A stretch of DNA of 64,000 bases from Acidobacteriota bacterium (GCA_017307505.1 JAFKEE010000026.1:1-64000), one strand, 5' to 3'; numbered from the stretch's first letter, positions 1-9,543 are shown. Notes: generated by a model not told the origin, from the letters alone. A program made the numbers and translations.

Positions 1-148
1 GGGAACCTTGCCGCGCCAACGGCAGGGTTCCTTCCTCTCACGCCTCCAGACACAATACCCGACCCAGGATGATGAGCGCCTCCGGCGCGATGATGTCATT
101 GCCTCCGGCTGGGTTCAGAAAACTACGTTTTCAGATGATCGCCGACAT

Positions 149-263
149 CAATCTCCAATCGGTGTGTATCTGTGTCCATCCGTGGCCCAATCAAAGCGAT
201 CCACAAGCCAGCACAAGCTCTCACCAAGTGGAGCGCAAGATTTAGCCACAGATCAACACAGAT
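149..263. repeat. Direct repeat, copy 1 (115 bp)
   Basis: This segment matches 349-463 at an offset of exactly 200 bp, with only about four mismatches that I can see (positions 167, 176, 181 and 254). It ends in a short internal repetition, CACAGATCAACACAGATGAA. That type of sequence is common in intergenic DNA of several phyla and gives rise to artefactual protein annotations. Confidence 0.85.
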
Positions 264-348
264 GAACACAGATGGAAGTCAGAAGGAGAGAGTAACGGAA
301 GAGGCTGGGTAACGTCGAAGTCTGCCCCAATCTCGGTCCTTCTGAACT

Positions 349-463
349 CAATCTCCAATCGGTGTGAATCTGTGTGCATCAGTGGCCCAATCAAAGCGAT
401 CCACAAGCCAGCACAAGCTCTCACCAAGTGGAGCGCAAGATTTAGCCACAGATGAACACAGAT
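349..463. repeat. Direct repeat, copy 2 (115 bp)
   Basis: This is the second copy of the segment at 149-263. Near-perfect identity over the whole length suggests a recent local duplication. The unit plus its unique spacer totals 200 bp. Confidence 0.85.
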
Positions 464-646
464 TCATACGGCAAAGGCATGGCCATTCAGTCGGGTCCGA
501 ACGCACGGTTTGATGAATAACTCCAATAGAATCAACGGAGTAATCGTGATCCCTGCGAACGGAAAATTAATCTTGACCAAGAGATGAAATAAACGGCTCT
601 CTGCTCTCGTCAATATGTGTGACTCCCATATTTGGGGCCAACTCAT

Positions 647-991
647 ATGACCACCTCCTCGCCCGATCGCGAATGGAAAAAGGGCAGCGCCGAGTTCCTC
701 ATCCTCTCCCTGCTCGAGGATCAACCCCGCCACGGCTATGACATCTCCAAGCTGATTGGGATCCGCTCCGGCGGGTCGATTCGCTTTCATGTGACAACCC
801 TCTACCCGCTGCTCTATCGCCTGGAGAGCCGCGGTTGGATCGAGGGACTGTGGGTCGAAAAGCCCGAACAGCGAAGACGGCGGTATTACAGCCTGACTCC
901 TCAGGGCCGCGCCGCGCTCACGTCGCAAAAGCAGAGCTGGAAAGAGTTCGTGGCCGCCATCGCCCGCGTGACAGGAGAGGAGCATGCCTGA
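647..991 (+). CDS. PadR family transcriptional regulator
   Basis: A winged-helix regulator of the PadR family, about 114 residues. The N-terminal segment EFLILSLLEDQPRHGYDI and the following TTLYPLLYRLESRGWIEG are the typical PadR helix-turn-helix and beginning of the wing; RRYYSLTPQGRAAL closes the wing. I chose the ATG at 647; an in-frame TTG at 632 would add five residues. The stop overlaps the start of the permease at 984 by 8 bp, so the two are co-translated. In Acidobacteria such PadR genes regularly precede ADOP-type permeases and probably regulate them. The ligand is unknown. Confidence 0.93.
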   Translation: MTTSSPDREWKKGSAEFLILSLLEDQPRHGYDISKLIGIRSGGSIRFHVTTLYPLLYRLESRGWIEGLWVEKPEQRRRRYYSLTPQGRAALTSQKQSWKEFVAAIARVTGEEHA

Positions 992-3722
992 GTGGAAACG
1001 CGTGGTCAAAACCCGTCTGGCGTCCCTGCGTCTGGATGGCGCCTCCGAAGAGTGTCTGGCCGAAGAACTCGCCCAACATCTGGACGACCATCACCAGGAA
1101 CTTTGTCAGGGCGGTATGGCCCCGGACGAGGCAGATCGCCTGACTCTCGCCGAACTGGATGACCTCTACCCGCTCCGCGTGGAAATCGAAAGGACTCGAC
1201 GCATGACTCACGACTCTTCCATAGTGCCCGGCTCGGTAAGCCCCGCTCTCCTCCTCGAGGATCTGGTGCGCGACATTCGGTTTGCGCTTCGAGCGATGCG
1301 GCAGGCGCCGCTATTCACGCTCTTGGTCGTGATGACCCTGGCCTTGGGCATTGGCGCCAACACCACGGTCTTTACCGTCATCAACACCCTGCTGCTGAAT
1401 CCGGTGCCGGTCTCCGAGCCCTCCCGCCTGGCGGCGGTGGCCATCACCAGAACCACCGGCGCCACGCCCTCCGCTGCGCCGTTGCCGCTGTCGTACGTCA
1501 ACCTGAAGGACTATCAGAGCCGCAATGAAGTCTTCGATGCCCTCGCGGGCTACACCTCGGTGCGGAACATCACCTGGCAGGATGGCTCTTCGTCTCAGGG
1601 GCTTTTCGCGGAACTCGCCACCGCCAATTACTTCTCCACCTTGGGCCTCAGCCCCGCCAAAGGCCGCTTCTTCCTGCCCGAGGAGGACACGTCGCCCGGA
1701 ACGCACCCCGTGGCTGTCATGAGTTACGGCACGTGGCAGATTCGTTTTGGAGGCGCTCAGGACATCGTGGGCCGCACGTTACGGCTCAACAACATTCCCT
1801 TCACCGTCATCGGCGTCGCTCCGCGCAACTTCATCGGACTCAACGCAATCTTCGGCCCGGATGTGTGGATTCCCGCCTCCATGGCGGAATCGCTCCTCCC
1901 CAACATGATGGAGCACAGCCTCAGCGATCGCGCCAGGGCGGCGTTTCAGGCGGTGGGACGCCTGAAACCCGGGGTCACGCCCCGGCTCGCGCAGGCCAAC
2001 CTCTCCACCCTGGCTTCTGCATTGGCTGCCGAATATCCGGAAGCCAATGAAGGCCAGACCGCCTCGGTGCGAACTTTGCGCGAAGCACTCTACGCAGGCA
2101 CCAGCGGAGGCGTCTCCGGAATCGTCTTTGCCGGGACAGGGCTTCTGATCGTGGTGGCCATTGTGCTCCTCATCGCCTGCTCGAATGTGGCCAACCTCCT
2201 TCTGTCCCGCTCGGCGGCAAGGCAGCAGGAAATGGCGGTGCGTCTCGCCATGGGGGCAAACCGCGCGAGGCTGGTGCGCCAGCTGCTCACGGAAAGCGTG
2301 CTGCTAGGCGGCCTCAGCGGCGTGTTCGGCCTCGGAATCGGCTATGCGGGCCTCAGGATCCTCTTCGGAGCTCTGCCTGCCGCCGCCAACTTCGTCACCC
2401 CCAAGCTGGATCTCACTGTGTTCGTCTTCGCTTTGGCCATCTCCCTCGCCACCGGGTTCCTGTTTGGGACCTTGCCAGCGCTCAGGATCGTGCGCACCGA
2501 TGTCGCCGGCACCTTGAAGGATGAGGCGCGCACCACGGGCCGCAGCCGGCGGAAAGTGACGCTCGGCGGCGCCCTGTTGGTGGGGCAGGTCGCATTCTCG
2601 TTCCTGCTTCTGGTGACGGCGGCGCTCTTTCTGCGCAGCATCGGACGGGCCTACGAAATGGATCCCGGCTTTCAGACGACTCACCTGGCCGTCTTCATGA
2701 CCAACCCGGGACAGGCAGGCTACAACCGGCAACAGTCTATGGCCTACTTCAGGGAGGCTCGCGAACGCGTGGCCCGGTTGCCGGGTGTCCGCTCAGTGTC
2801 CTGGGCTTCCAATCTCCCCTTGTGGGCCCGCGTCTCCAGTGGAATCGAGGTGGAAGGCTACCAGCAGCAATCGCGCGCCAGCCGGATCACCGCGGTTCTG
2901 AACACCATTGATCTCGACTACTTCCAGACGGCAGGCGTGACGCTGGAGAGTGGGCGTGAGTTCCAATCATCAGACCAGGCGGCCTCAACGCCCGTAGCCA
3001 TCATCAACGCCAGGATGGCGCGTGACTATTGGCCGAATGGCCAGGCGCTCGGCAAACGGCTGCTGCTGCCCGGCGAGAAACAGACGCGGCAGGTCGTCGG
3101 CATCGCCCGCACCGCCAGCTACACGGCGTGGGGAGAACCTCCGCAGGATTGTGTCTACGTCCCGTTGGAGCAGAACTACACGGATGCGATGACCCTCTAT
3201 GTGCGATCAAAGGAAGATCCGCGTCAGGTCCTCCAGCCGGTCCAACTCGAGCTGAGAACCGCCGCGCCGCAGGTGTTCATCAACAGTGTGCGGACAGGCC
3301 AGGAGATCGTGGACGGCGGCCTGTTCCAGGCCCGCATGGGCGTGGGGCTCCTCAGTGTGTTTGGCCTGCTGGCGCTGGGCCTGGCCAGCATTGGTCTGTA
3401 CGGCATCATGGCCTACTCCGTGAACCTGCGGAAACGCGAGATTGGACTGAGAATGGCCTTGGGCGCCGCCCGGCTCAGCGTCCTGCAACTCGTCCTCAAA
3501 GAAGGCATGTCCCTCGTGCTCGCCGGCGTGGGCATCGGGCTTGTTGCGTCCCTCCTCGTGGGACGCCTGCTGAGCCGCATGCTGTACGGCATCCATGCCG
3601 GTGATCTGCCGAGCCTGGCCGGAGCGGCTGTGGTTCTGCTCGCCATTGCCTTCCTCGCCTGTTACCTGCCGGCCCGCCGCGCCAGTCTCGTGGATCCCCT
3701 GGTTGCGCTGCGCGAGGGCTGA
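984..3722 (+). CDS. ADOP-type duplicated ABC transporter permease (MacB/FtsX-like)
   Basis: A 912-residue membrane protein of the acidobacterial duplicated orphan permease family. The first ~100 residues are a soluble prefix domain. A TM helix follows (LLVVMTLALGIGANTTVFTV), then a MacB-type periplasmic domain, three FtsX helices (around IVLLIACSNVANLLLSRSAA), a second TM and periplasmic domain, and a last FtsX domain (GLYGIMAYSVNLRKREIGLR). The internal duplication explains the length. No ATPase gene is adjacent, which fits the orphan label. The ribosome-binding site AGGAGAGGAG lies just before the ATG. It probably acts in efflux or envelope stress with an unlinked ATPase; the substrate is unknown. 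Confidence 0.93.
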   Translation: MPEWKRVVKTRLASLRLDGASEECLAEELAQHLDDHHQELCQGGMAPDEADRLTLAELDDLYPLRVEIERTRRMTHDSSIVPGSVSPALLLEDLVRDIRFALRAMRQAPLFTLLVVMTLALGIGANTTVFTVINTLLLNPVPVSEPSRLAAVAITRTTGATPSAAPLPLSYVNLKDYQSRNEVFDALAGYTSVRNITWQDGSSSQGLFAELATANYFSTLGLSPAKGRFFLPEEDTSPGTHPVAVMSYGTWQIRFGGAQDIVGRTLRLNNIPFTVIGVAPRNFIGLNAIFGPDVWIPASMAESLLPNMMEHSLSDRARAAFQAVGRLKPGVTPRLAQANLSTLASALAAEYPEANEGQTASVRTLREALYAGTSGGVSGIVFAGTGLLIVVAIVLLIACSNVANLLLSRSAARQQEMAVRLAMGANRARLVRQLLTESVLLGGLSGVFGLGIGYAGLRILFGALPAAANFVTPKLDLTVFVFALAISLATGFLFGTLPALRIVRTDVAGTLKDEARTTGRSRRKVTLGGALLVGQVAFSFLLLVTAALFLRSIGRAYEMDPGFQTTHLAVFMTNPGQAGYNRQQSMAYFREARERVARLPGVRSVSWASNLPLWARVSSGIEVEGYQQQSRASRITAVLNTIDLDYFQTAGVTLESGREFQSSDQAASTPVAIINARMARDYWPNGQALGKRLLLPGEKQTRQVVGIARTASYTAWGEPPQDCVYVPLEQNYTDAMTLYVRSKEDPRQVLQPVQLELRTAAPQVFINSVRTGQEIVDGGLFQARMGVGLLSVFGLLALGLASIGLYGIMAYSVNLRKREIGLRMALGAARLSVLQLVLKEGMSLVLAGVGIGLVASLLVGRLLSRMLYGIHAGDLPSLAGAAVVLLAIAFLACYLPARRASLVDPLVALREG

Positions 3723-3751
3723 TCCCCCGGCCGGTCGAAACAGCACTATCC

Positions 3752-4432
3752 ATGGGAATCCAGGTAGCCCCGATGCAAACCAACCAGACTCTGTCCCTCG
3801 CTGCGCCAGTTCCTCGGCCTCGCTGGCTGCTGGCCTGTTTTTGGCTCTCGATTGTCACTGCGCTGGCGGCGGCGCTGCGGCGGCTCGTCGCCCTGCTGCG
3901 GCCTTCTGAAGGCGGCCCTCCGGCATCGGCCGCCCTCGACTCCTACTTCTCTGCCCACGCAGCACTGACGGCTCTCCACATCCTCCCCGCCGCCCTCTTC
4001 ATCATTCTTGCTGCCTTTGTGATGCTTCGGCGCAGCGGCTCCGATTGGCCCGAGCGGCTCTTCTTTCCGTTCGGGGCTATCACCGCGTTCACCGCCTATG
4101 CCATGAGCCGTCACGCCGTGGGCGGCTGGCTGGAGCGCTCCGCCGTGCTCGTCTTCAATACCTGGTTCCTGTTTTCCCTGGGAATGGCTTACCGCCACCT
4201 CCTGCAGGGTGATTCCGTACGCAAACGTCAGTGGATGACCCGCGCCGTGGCCATCGTGCTCGGCATCGCCACCACTCGCCCCGTGATGGGCCTCTTCTTC
4301 GCCACCAGCGCCCGGACCCATCTGGAGCCCAGTCAATTCTTCGGGGTCGCATTCTGGATCGGGTTCTCGCTGAACAGCGCAGCCGTTGAATTCTGGCTTC
4401 GCTCCAGGCGGGGTTCAACTCTTCCTCGGTAG
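3752..4432 (+). CDS. DUF2306-like integral membrane protein
   Basis: A 226-residue protein with about six hydrophobic segments. Histidine-containing helices (AALTALHILPAALFIILAAF) and the late motif RQWMTRAVAIVLGIATTRPV resemble DUF2306 predicted membrane proteins, whose function is not established. It starts 29 bp after the permease on the same strand and may be co-transcribed with it. An alternative ATG at 3773 would give a protein seven residues shorter. Family assignment is by pattern only. Confidence 0.7.
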   Translation: MGIQVAPMQTNQTLSLAAPVPRPRWLLACFWLSIVTALAAALRRLVALLRPSEGGPPASAALDSYFSAHAALTALHILPAALFIILAAFVMLRRSGSDWPERLFFPFGAITAFTAYAMSRHAVGGWLERSAVLVFNTWFLFSLGMAYRHLLQGDSVRKRQWMTRAVAIVLGIATTRPVMGLFFATSARTHLEPSQFFGVAFWIGFSLNSAAVEFWLRSRRGSTLPR

Positions 4433-5486
4433 AGCGCACTGCGCCCACGCGCGGTATTTCCGGGCCTTTTCCCGGCTTCTGAAAAACCGGTCACAGGCTT
4501 TCAAAATATACCCAGTCCGGCGATAACTGATGGTTATAAAGTCACTTAACTGTGAAGCTGCCCCTGGGCCGGACACTGCCTTGTTGCATGTGGTCCGTTA
4601 CAATCCGGCCCGGGAGATTTATGCAAAGAAACACAGCTTTGGTACCGGGCAGCAAGCCCCCGGCGCGTTCATGCGGTCTGGCTCGACTCGAACGAGACCG
4701 CCTTGCAGGATGGCGGAGCTATGCCTGCTCGCACAGTAACTCCGTCATGCCGGACTATGCCAGGAGGGGACCCGCGAAATCCTCTCTCTGTGAGGGAACA
4801 AAGCCAACAGCCTCGACGGAATCCGAAGCGTTCGCCGGACCGGCCACACCCCAGTCGCCCGCACAAGGCAGGAGCCAGGACAGGATCGCCCCGGCTGCGA
4901 ACGTGAAATCCTCTCTCCGTGAGGGAACAAAGCCAACAGCCCTGGCGGAACCCGAATCGTTCACCGGGCCGGCCACGCCCCAGTCGTCCGCACAAGGGAG
5001 GAGCCAGGGCAGGATCGCCCCGGCTGCGAACGCGAAATCCTCTCTCCGTGAGGGAACAAAGCCAACAGCCCCGGCGGAACCCGAATCGTTCACCAGGCCG
5101 GCCACGCCCCAGTCGTCCGCACAAGGCAGGAGCCAGGACAGGATCGCCCCGGCCGCAAACGTTAATCCTCTCTCCCTGAGGGAACAAAGCCAACAGCCCG
5201 GCCGGCCTGCAAAGCGGGCGATCCTCTCAGGCCACCGCCGGGACTACGGCCGCCCTCGTTAGACGCCGGTCGCCTGGCCGGCGCTCCGGCATTCCACTAA
5301 GACCAATCTCTGCAATTGCTTCCGGGGATCCCCGGGAGTGAACGTCAGGCCGCCTTTCTCCAGTTCTTTGACATCAAAACCGCTCTTCACGCAGCAAGGG
5401 CGCGCAAGGTTCCGGACCCACCTCGCGCGCCCGCTTCTCAGTCATTGCCGGCCGGCTCTCCGGCCCCGGCGGATGCTGTGACTTCC
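4433..5486. other. Long intergenic region with tandem repeats
   Basis: This region holds a 129-bp tandem array (4776-5200). Frames across the array stay open on both strands because the unit is a multiple of three and GC-rich, but none has a recognisable domain, so I do not call a gene. Between 5207 and 5486, downstream of the GH92 gene, I see only an inverted repeat GGGCGCGC (5398-5405) / GCGCGCCC (5425-5432), a weak terminator candidate. Confidence 0.6.
4776..5200. repeat. 129-bp tandem repeat, 3 full copies plus a partial fourth
   Basis: Units start at 4776, 4905 and 5034. A truncated fourth begins near 5162 and ends near 5200. Each unit opens with GAAATCCTCTCTCCGTGAGG and carries AACAAAGCCAACAGCC soon after. 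The first two periods are exactly 129 bp (43 codons); the third has lost one base. Copies 2 and 3 differ at about seven positions, and copy 1 is more diverged. There are no unique spacers, so this is a minisatellite-like array and not a CRISPR. Confidence 0.92.
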
Positions 5487-7763
5487 TTACTTCTTCGCCT
5501 GCCCCGCGCCGCCCTGGCTCGCCGCGAACGTCTCGTCCGGCGTCGGCAGGCCGCCCGTGCCCCATTTCTCGTTCGGCTGCGCCCCCATCCGGAACCGCAG
5601 GGTCCCGCCGTTCAGAATCTCGCTATGCGAGATCCACGACCGGTCCAGCGGCCGTCCATTCAGCGTCGCCGACTGCACATAAATCTCATCCGCCGACTTC
5701 CGCACGGCCTCCACCGTAAACCTCTTGCCATTCTCCAGCCGGATGCCCGCCTTGTTGAACAGCGGCGTCCCGATGGCATAGATCGGCTGCCCCGGATTCA
5801 CCGGATAGAACCCCAGCGCGCTGAAGATATACCAGGCCGACATCTGGCCGTTGTCCTCGTCGCCCAGCCAGCCCGCCGGACCCGGCTTGTAATTCCGCAC
5901 CATCACTTCATGCGCCCACTTCTGCGCCTTCCAGGGCTGGCCCGCATAGTTGTACAGGTAGATCACGTGGTGCACCGGTTCGTTGATGTGGGCGTACTGT
6001 CCCATCTCGCCCATCTTTGCTTCCGTCATCTCGTGGATCACCTGCTTGTAGCCGCCTACCTTGAAATCCGTAGTCGTGGAAAACAGCTCGTCCAACTTCC
6101 TGAGGAACGCCTCCCGGCCGCCCATCAACCCCATCAGGCCCGGCACGTCATGCTGAACTGACCACAGCCACTGCCACGCGTTGCCTTCCGTGAACACGCC
6201 GCCCCAGTCCAGCGGGTCGAACGGCGTCAGCCAGGATCCGTCCCTGTTCCGGCCACGCATATAGCCCGTCGACGCATCGTACAGGTTGCGGTACGACTTG
6301 GCCTGTTTCATAAACCGCTCGTAGTCGTCCATCTTGCCAAGCGCCTTCGCTACCTGGGCGACGCAGAAATCGTCGTAGGCATACTCCAACGTTCGCGCGG
6401 CCGATTCCTGCACGCCGCCATCGGCCGGCACATAGCCGAGCTTCAGATAATCCTCAATGCCCAGGCGTGCTTTGAATACGCCGGTGCCCGGTAGCGTTGC
6501 GTCCTTGCGGATAGCCGCATACGCCTTCTCGATGTCGAACCCGCGGATCCCCTTCATGTATGCGTCCGCCACGGCCGAGTCGCCGTGCGTGCCGATCATG
6601 ACATTCCGCTCGATTGGATTCGGCCACGTCGGGATCCACCCGCCCTCTTCATACGTATGCACCATGGCCCGCATGATCTCGGCATTGCGGCTCGGACTCA
6701 CGACGGTCAGCAAGGGGAATTGAGCCCGGAAGACATCCCAGAATCCGATATCGGTGAACATAGGGCCCGCATGCACCTTGCCGTCGTACAGCCCGTAGTG
6801 CACCGTCTCGCCCTTTGCGTCCGTCTCATTCAGCATCCGCGGGAACTGCAGCGAGTGGTAGTACGCCGTATAGAACGTCTTTCGCTGCTCCGGTGTTCCA
6901 CCCTGGATATCGAACGTGGCCAGGTCGCGATCCCAGACCTTCTGGGCCGCCGCGGCTGCCGCATCCACATCCGCCTTGGGCAACTCGGTCTTCATCGCAC
7001 GCTCCGCCTGCTCCAGGCTGATCAGCGACGTGCCCACACGCACCGTCACCACCTCACCCGCGCGGAATCCTACATAGGCGCCCGTATGCGGGCCCGAGCG
7101 CTTCTTCGACTCATCCTTCGCGCCCTTGATGTCCCATGTGCCCGACGACGTGAAAGGCTTGTCGAACTCGGCCACGAAATAGACCGCAAACCCGGGGACT
7201 GATCCGCGCGCCGTCATCGAGTTCGTGCCCGTGATCCGGTTCGATTCCGGGTGGATCTCCACCGAACTGCCGCCATTATTGGCGTCCAGCACCACCCAGG
7301 CGTCGCCTTCCTTCGGGAACGTGAAGCGCAGGATTCCGCCATGCACACTCGGCGCCATCGAGACCTTCGTTTTGTAATCGTCCAGCAGTACGTCATACCG
7401 GTACGCCTTTGCTGTCTCGTTCGCGTGCTGGAATTTCGAGCCGCGCTGGTCCGGCAGCACCTTCACTGGTCCCGTGCCGGGCATGATCGAGAATGAGCCC
7501 CAGTCAATGGTCCACGCCGAAGGCCGGTGCGTCATCCGGAAGCCGCGGATATTGTCTTTCGCATACTGGTAGGGCCAGCCGCCCTCGCCCGTTTGGGCGG
7601 TCCAGGCCGCCATCGCGTAGGGGATAAAGATGGCTGGATAGGTGTTGCCGCGCGATAGTTCGAATTTGGAATCGGTGCCCACCAGGGGGTCGGGCAGATC
7701 CGACAGGCGCTCGGCGCCGGAACACAGGGACAGGCACAGGAAGGGAAGTAGAAAACGTTGCAT
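5487..7763 (-). CDS. GH92 family alpha-mannosidase, secreted
   Basis: A 758-residue glycoside hydrolase of family 92, calcium-dependent exo-alpha-mannosidases acting on mannans or glycoprotein glycans. It starts with a signal peptide (MQRFLLPFLCLSLCSGA). The N-terminal beta-sandwich begins at DLPDPLVGTDSKFELSRGN. The (alpha/alpha)6 domain shows GGWIPTWPNPIERNVMIGTH, FTEGNAWQWLWSVQHD and DEDNGQMSAWYIFSALGFYP. By spacing, Glu526 and Asp637 match the catalytic acid and base known from characterised GH92 enzymes. The gene is divergent from the esterase at 7942. Length is normal for the family. Confidence 0.96.
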   Translation of the reverse strand: MQRFLLPFLCLSLCSGAERLSDLPDPLVGTDSKFELSRGNTYPAIFIPYAMAAWTAQTGEGGWPYQYAKDNIRGFRMTHRPSAWTIDWGSFSIMPGTGPVKVLPDQRGSKFQHANETAKAYRYDVLLDDYKTKVSMAPSVHGGILRFTFPKEGDAWVVLDANNGGSSVEIHPESNRITGTNSMTARGSVPGFAVYFVAEFDKPFTSSGTWDIKGAKDESKKRSGPHTGAYVGFRAGEVVTVRVGTSLISLEQAERAMKTELPKADVDAAAAAAQKVWDRDLATFDIQGGTPEQRKTFYTAYYHSLQFPRMLNETDAKGETVHYGLYDGKVHAGPMFTDIGFWDVFRAQFPLLTVVSPSRNAEIMRAMVHTYEEGGWIPTWPNPIERNVMIGTHGDSAVADAYMKGIRGFDIEKAYAAIRKDATLPGTGVFKARLGIEDYLKLGYVPADGGVQESAARTLEYAYDDFCVAQVAKALGKMDDYERFMKQAKSYRNLYDASTGYMRGRNRDGSWLTPFDPLDWGGVFTEGNAWQWLWSVQHDVPGLMGLMGGREAFLRKLDELFSTTTDFKVGGYKQVIHEMTEAKMGEMGQYAHINEPVHHVIYLYNYAGQPWKAQKWAHEVMVRNYKPGPAGWLGDEDNGQMSAWYIFSALGFYPVNPGQPIYAIGTPLFNKAGIRLENGKRFTVEAVRKSADEIYVQSATLNGRPLDRSWISHSEILNGGTLRFRMGAQPNEKWGTGGLPTPDETFAASQGGAGQAKK

Positions 7764-7907
7764 AGCTAGAGGTATGAATCCACCTACTATGTTAGTCCGA
7801 ATGAGATGCGTGGCTCCGAAACAGGACCGCCTTCCGCTGCCCGTTCACAATCTGGCAGCGCCCCGGCCTGCCTCGCGCAGGCTTGCCTCCATCCGGCAAC
7901 CACGGCA

Positions 7908-7940
7908 GAATTGATCTTCGCCTAGTGAGGATCTCAATTC
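7908..7940. promoter_or_regulatory. Inverted repeat before the esterase start
   Basis: GAATTGA (7908-7914) and TCAATTC (7934-7940) form a perfect 7-bp inverted repeat with a 19-bp spacer, ending one base before the ATG at 7942. It could be an operator or a 5' hairpin covering the ribosome-binding site GAGGA. It lies in the 178-bp divergent region with the GH92 gene. Confidence 0.3.
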
Positions 7941-7941
7941 G

Positions 7942-9024
7942 ATGAACCACGCCCGCCGCCTTCTCCCGCTCGCGTTCCTCTTTGCGCCCGCTCTACTCCA
8001 GGCGCAACCGCCGGCCGCCGGTCCTCAGCCCACCACTGCCGCCGAGGCGCCTACGCGCAATACGAGCTTCATCGACGCCCAGGGCACTGCCCACATCACG
8101 CGCGTAGTGCCCGTGCCCAAGTCCCTCAGTCCCGAGGCGCGCCGTTCGCTCAGCCGCCAGGTGCCCGATCAAGGGCCGCCTCAGTCCCTGGCCGACCGCC
8201 GGAAAGGCACGGATGCCTACACTGCCCGGGCACGCGTCGAATGGACCCGTCTCTGTCCCAATCAACTGGTCGAGGACAAGATCGCTGGCGTCCCCGTCCG
8301 CATCGTCACACCGGAAGGACTGCCCGATTCCAACAGGGACAAAGTGCTGCTCAACCTCCACGGCGGTGGCTTCAATTCGGATTCCGGTTCCTACACTGAA
8401 TCGATTCCCCTCGCCTCTTACACAAAGATCAAAGTGGTGGCTGTGCTCTACCGGTTGGCGCCCGAGCATCCGTTTCCAGCCGCGGTGGACGACTCCATCG
8501 CCGTCTACAAGGAGTTGCTGAAGACCTATAAGCCCGGGCGCATCGTCATCTACGGCACGTCCGCCGGTGCGATCCTGACCGCCCAGGTCGCGGCCCGCCT
8601 GAAGCAGTTGGGCTTGCCCCAGCCGGCCGCGCTCGGCATTTTCAGCGGGATGGGCGACTTCTCCCGCAATGGCGACTCGCTGGCCCTGTTCAGCCTGGGG
8701 GGCCTGTCGGGCCACCTGGATCTGCCCGACGGCGAACGGCACGACTCCGAGTACGCCGGCAAGACGAACCCGCGGGATCCTGTGCTCTCGCCCATCTTCT
8801 CGGACATGCGCGGGCTGCCGCCCACACTGTTCATCACCAGCGGCCGCGATCTGCTGCTCTCCGGCACCGTGGATCTGCACCGCGCCTACTACAAGGCGGG
8901 CGTGGATGCGCACCTCGTGGTCTACGACGCGCTGCCCCATGCCTTCTGGTACAACCCCAACCTGCCCGAAGCCATCGAGGCGAACCACCTCATGGCCGAG
9001 TTTTTCCTCCGGCAATTGAAATGA
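7942..9024 (+). CDS. Secreted alpha/beta hydrolase, HSL-type esterase
   Basis: A 360-residue carboxylesterase/lipase-like enzyme of the hormone-sensitive-lipase group. After a signal peptide (cleavage near LLQAQ, residues 19-23) comes the oxyanion-hole motif HGGGF at 140-144, then YRLAPEHPFPAAVDD. The nucleophile elbow GTSAG has Ser207. Asp303 (SGRD) and His333 (LPHAFW) complete the triad. HSL-group enzymes hydrolyse short acyl esters, and the secreted location would suit deacetylation of plant polymers, but the substrate cannot be read from sequence. Confidence 0.92.
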   Translation: MNHARRLLPLAFLFAPALLQAQPPAAGPQPTTAAEAPTRNTSFIDAQGTAHITRVVPVPKSLSPEARRSLSRQVPDQGPPQSLADRRKGTDAYTARARVEWTRLCPNQLVEDKIAGVPVRIVTPEGLPDSNRDKVLLNLHGGGFNSDSGSYTESIPLASYTKIKVVAVLYRLAPEHPFPAAVDDSIAVYKELLKTYKPGRIVIYGTSAGAILTAQVAARLKQLGLPQPAALGIFSGMGDFSRNGDSLALFSLGGLSGHLDLPDGERHDSEYAGKTNPRDPVLSPIFSDMRGLPPTLFITSGRDLLLSGTVDLHRAYYKAGVDAHLVVYDALPHAFWYNPNLPEAIEANHLMAEFFLRQLK

Positions 9025-9042
9025 GCTTCCGCCCCGCGGGAA

Positions 9043-9543
9043 TTAGTTCAGGAGAGTGAACCGCTCGGCCTTTGCTCCGCAGATCGGGCAGTTTTCCGGC
9101 GGCGTCCCAAATTCAATGTGGCCGCACACCGGGCAGAGGTAGAAGTTTACTTCAGTCAGGTCTTTTCCCTCGGAAACGGCCTGCAGCGCCAGTTTGTAGA
9201 GCTCCGCATGGACTGCTTCGGCCTTCATCGCGTAGCCGAACATGACCCGCGCCCGGTGGTTTGCCTTCTGCGCCTCTTCCAGCATCGGAGGATACATGGT
9301 GGTGAACTCGTAAGTTTCCCCGTCGATGGCCGACTGCAGGTTGTCTTTTGTCGTGCCGACACCGTCCATGCTCCGGAAATGGGCTTCCGCATGAATCCGC
9401 TCCGCCTCGGCGGCGGTCCGGAACAGCTTCGCCACATTGGGGAATCCATCGGTCTCGGCCCGCTTTGCGAACGCGCGGTACTTCTGATGCGCCTGGCTCT
9501 CGCCGGAGAATGCTTCCTTCAGGTTTTCCGTAGTATTGCTCAT
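9043..9543 (-). CDS. Rubrerythrin
   Basis: A 166-residue rubrerythrin, a cytoplasmic di-iron peroxidase that reduces hydrogen peroxide. The ferritin-like domain has Glu15, ExxH at 48-51 and ExxH at 109-112 as iron ligands. The C-terminal rubredoxin-like domain has CPVCG (137-141) and CPICG (152-156). The frame is open 14 codons further upstream, but AAAGGA lies about 11 nt before the ATG at 9543, so I start there. It ends 18 bp from the stop of the convergent esterase gene. Confidence 0.95.
   Translation of the reverse strand: MSNTTENLKEAFSGESQAHQKYRAFAKRAETDGFPNVAKLFRTAAEAERIHAEAHFRSMDGVGTTKDNLQSAIDGETYEFTTMYPPMLEEAQKANHRARVMFGYAMKAEAVHAELYKLALQAVSEGKDLTEVNFYLCPVCGHIEFGTPPENCPICGAKAERFTLLN

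Larger units (their letters stand above)
1..646. other. Intergenic region with a duplicated segment
   Basis: I see no convincing gene before the PadR start at 647. The stretch is visibly less GC-rich than the genes that follow and contains two copies of a 115-bp segment (annotated separately). Open frames on both strands here match no family I know. One minus-strand frame reads HLCSSVLICG, the typical spurious translation of the CACAGATGAACACAGAT intergenic repeat. The last part (about 464-646) must hold the promoter of the PadR gene, but I cannot single out a convincing -35/-10 pair. Confidence 0.6.

Noticed and set aside
8-427. Small open frames in the first 430 bases
   Set aside because: They overlap the duplicated intergenic segment; the minus frame has the HLCSSV-type artefact translation.
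4776-5200. CRISPR array
   Set aside because: The units are long and contiguous without unique spacers, and no cas gene is present.
4552-5262. Open frame reading through the 129-bp repeats (and a minus-strand frame at 4669-5193)
   Set aside because: Openness on both strands is explained by a GC-rich unit whose period is a multiple of three. There is no RBS, signal or domain, so I annotate only the repeat.
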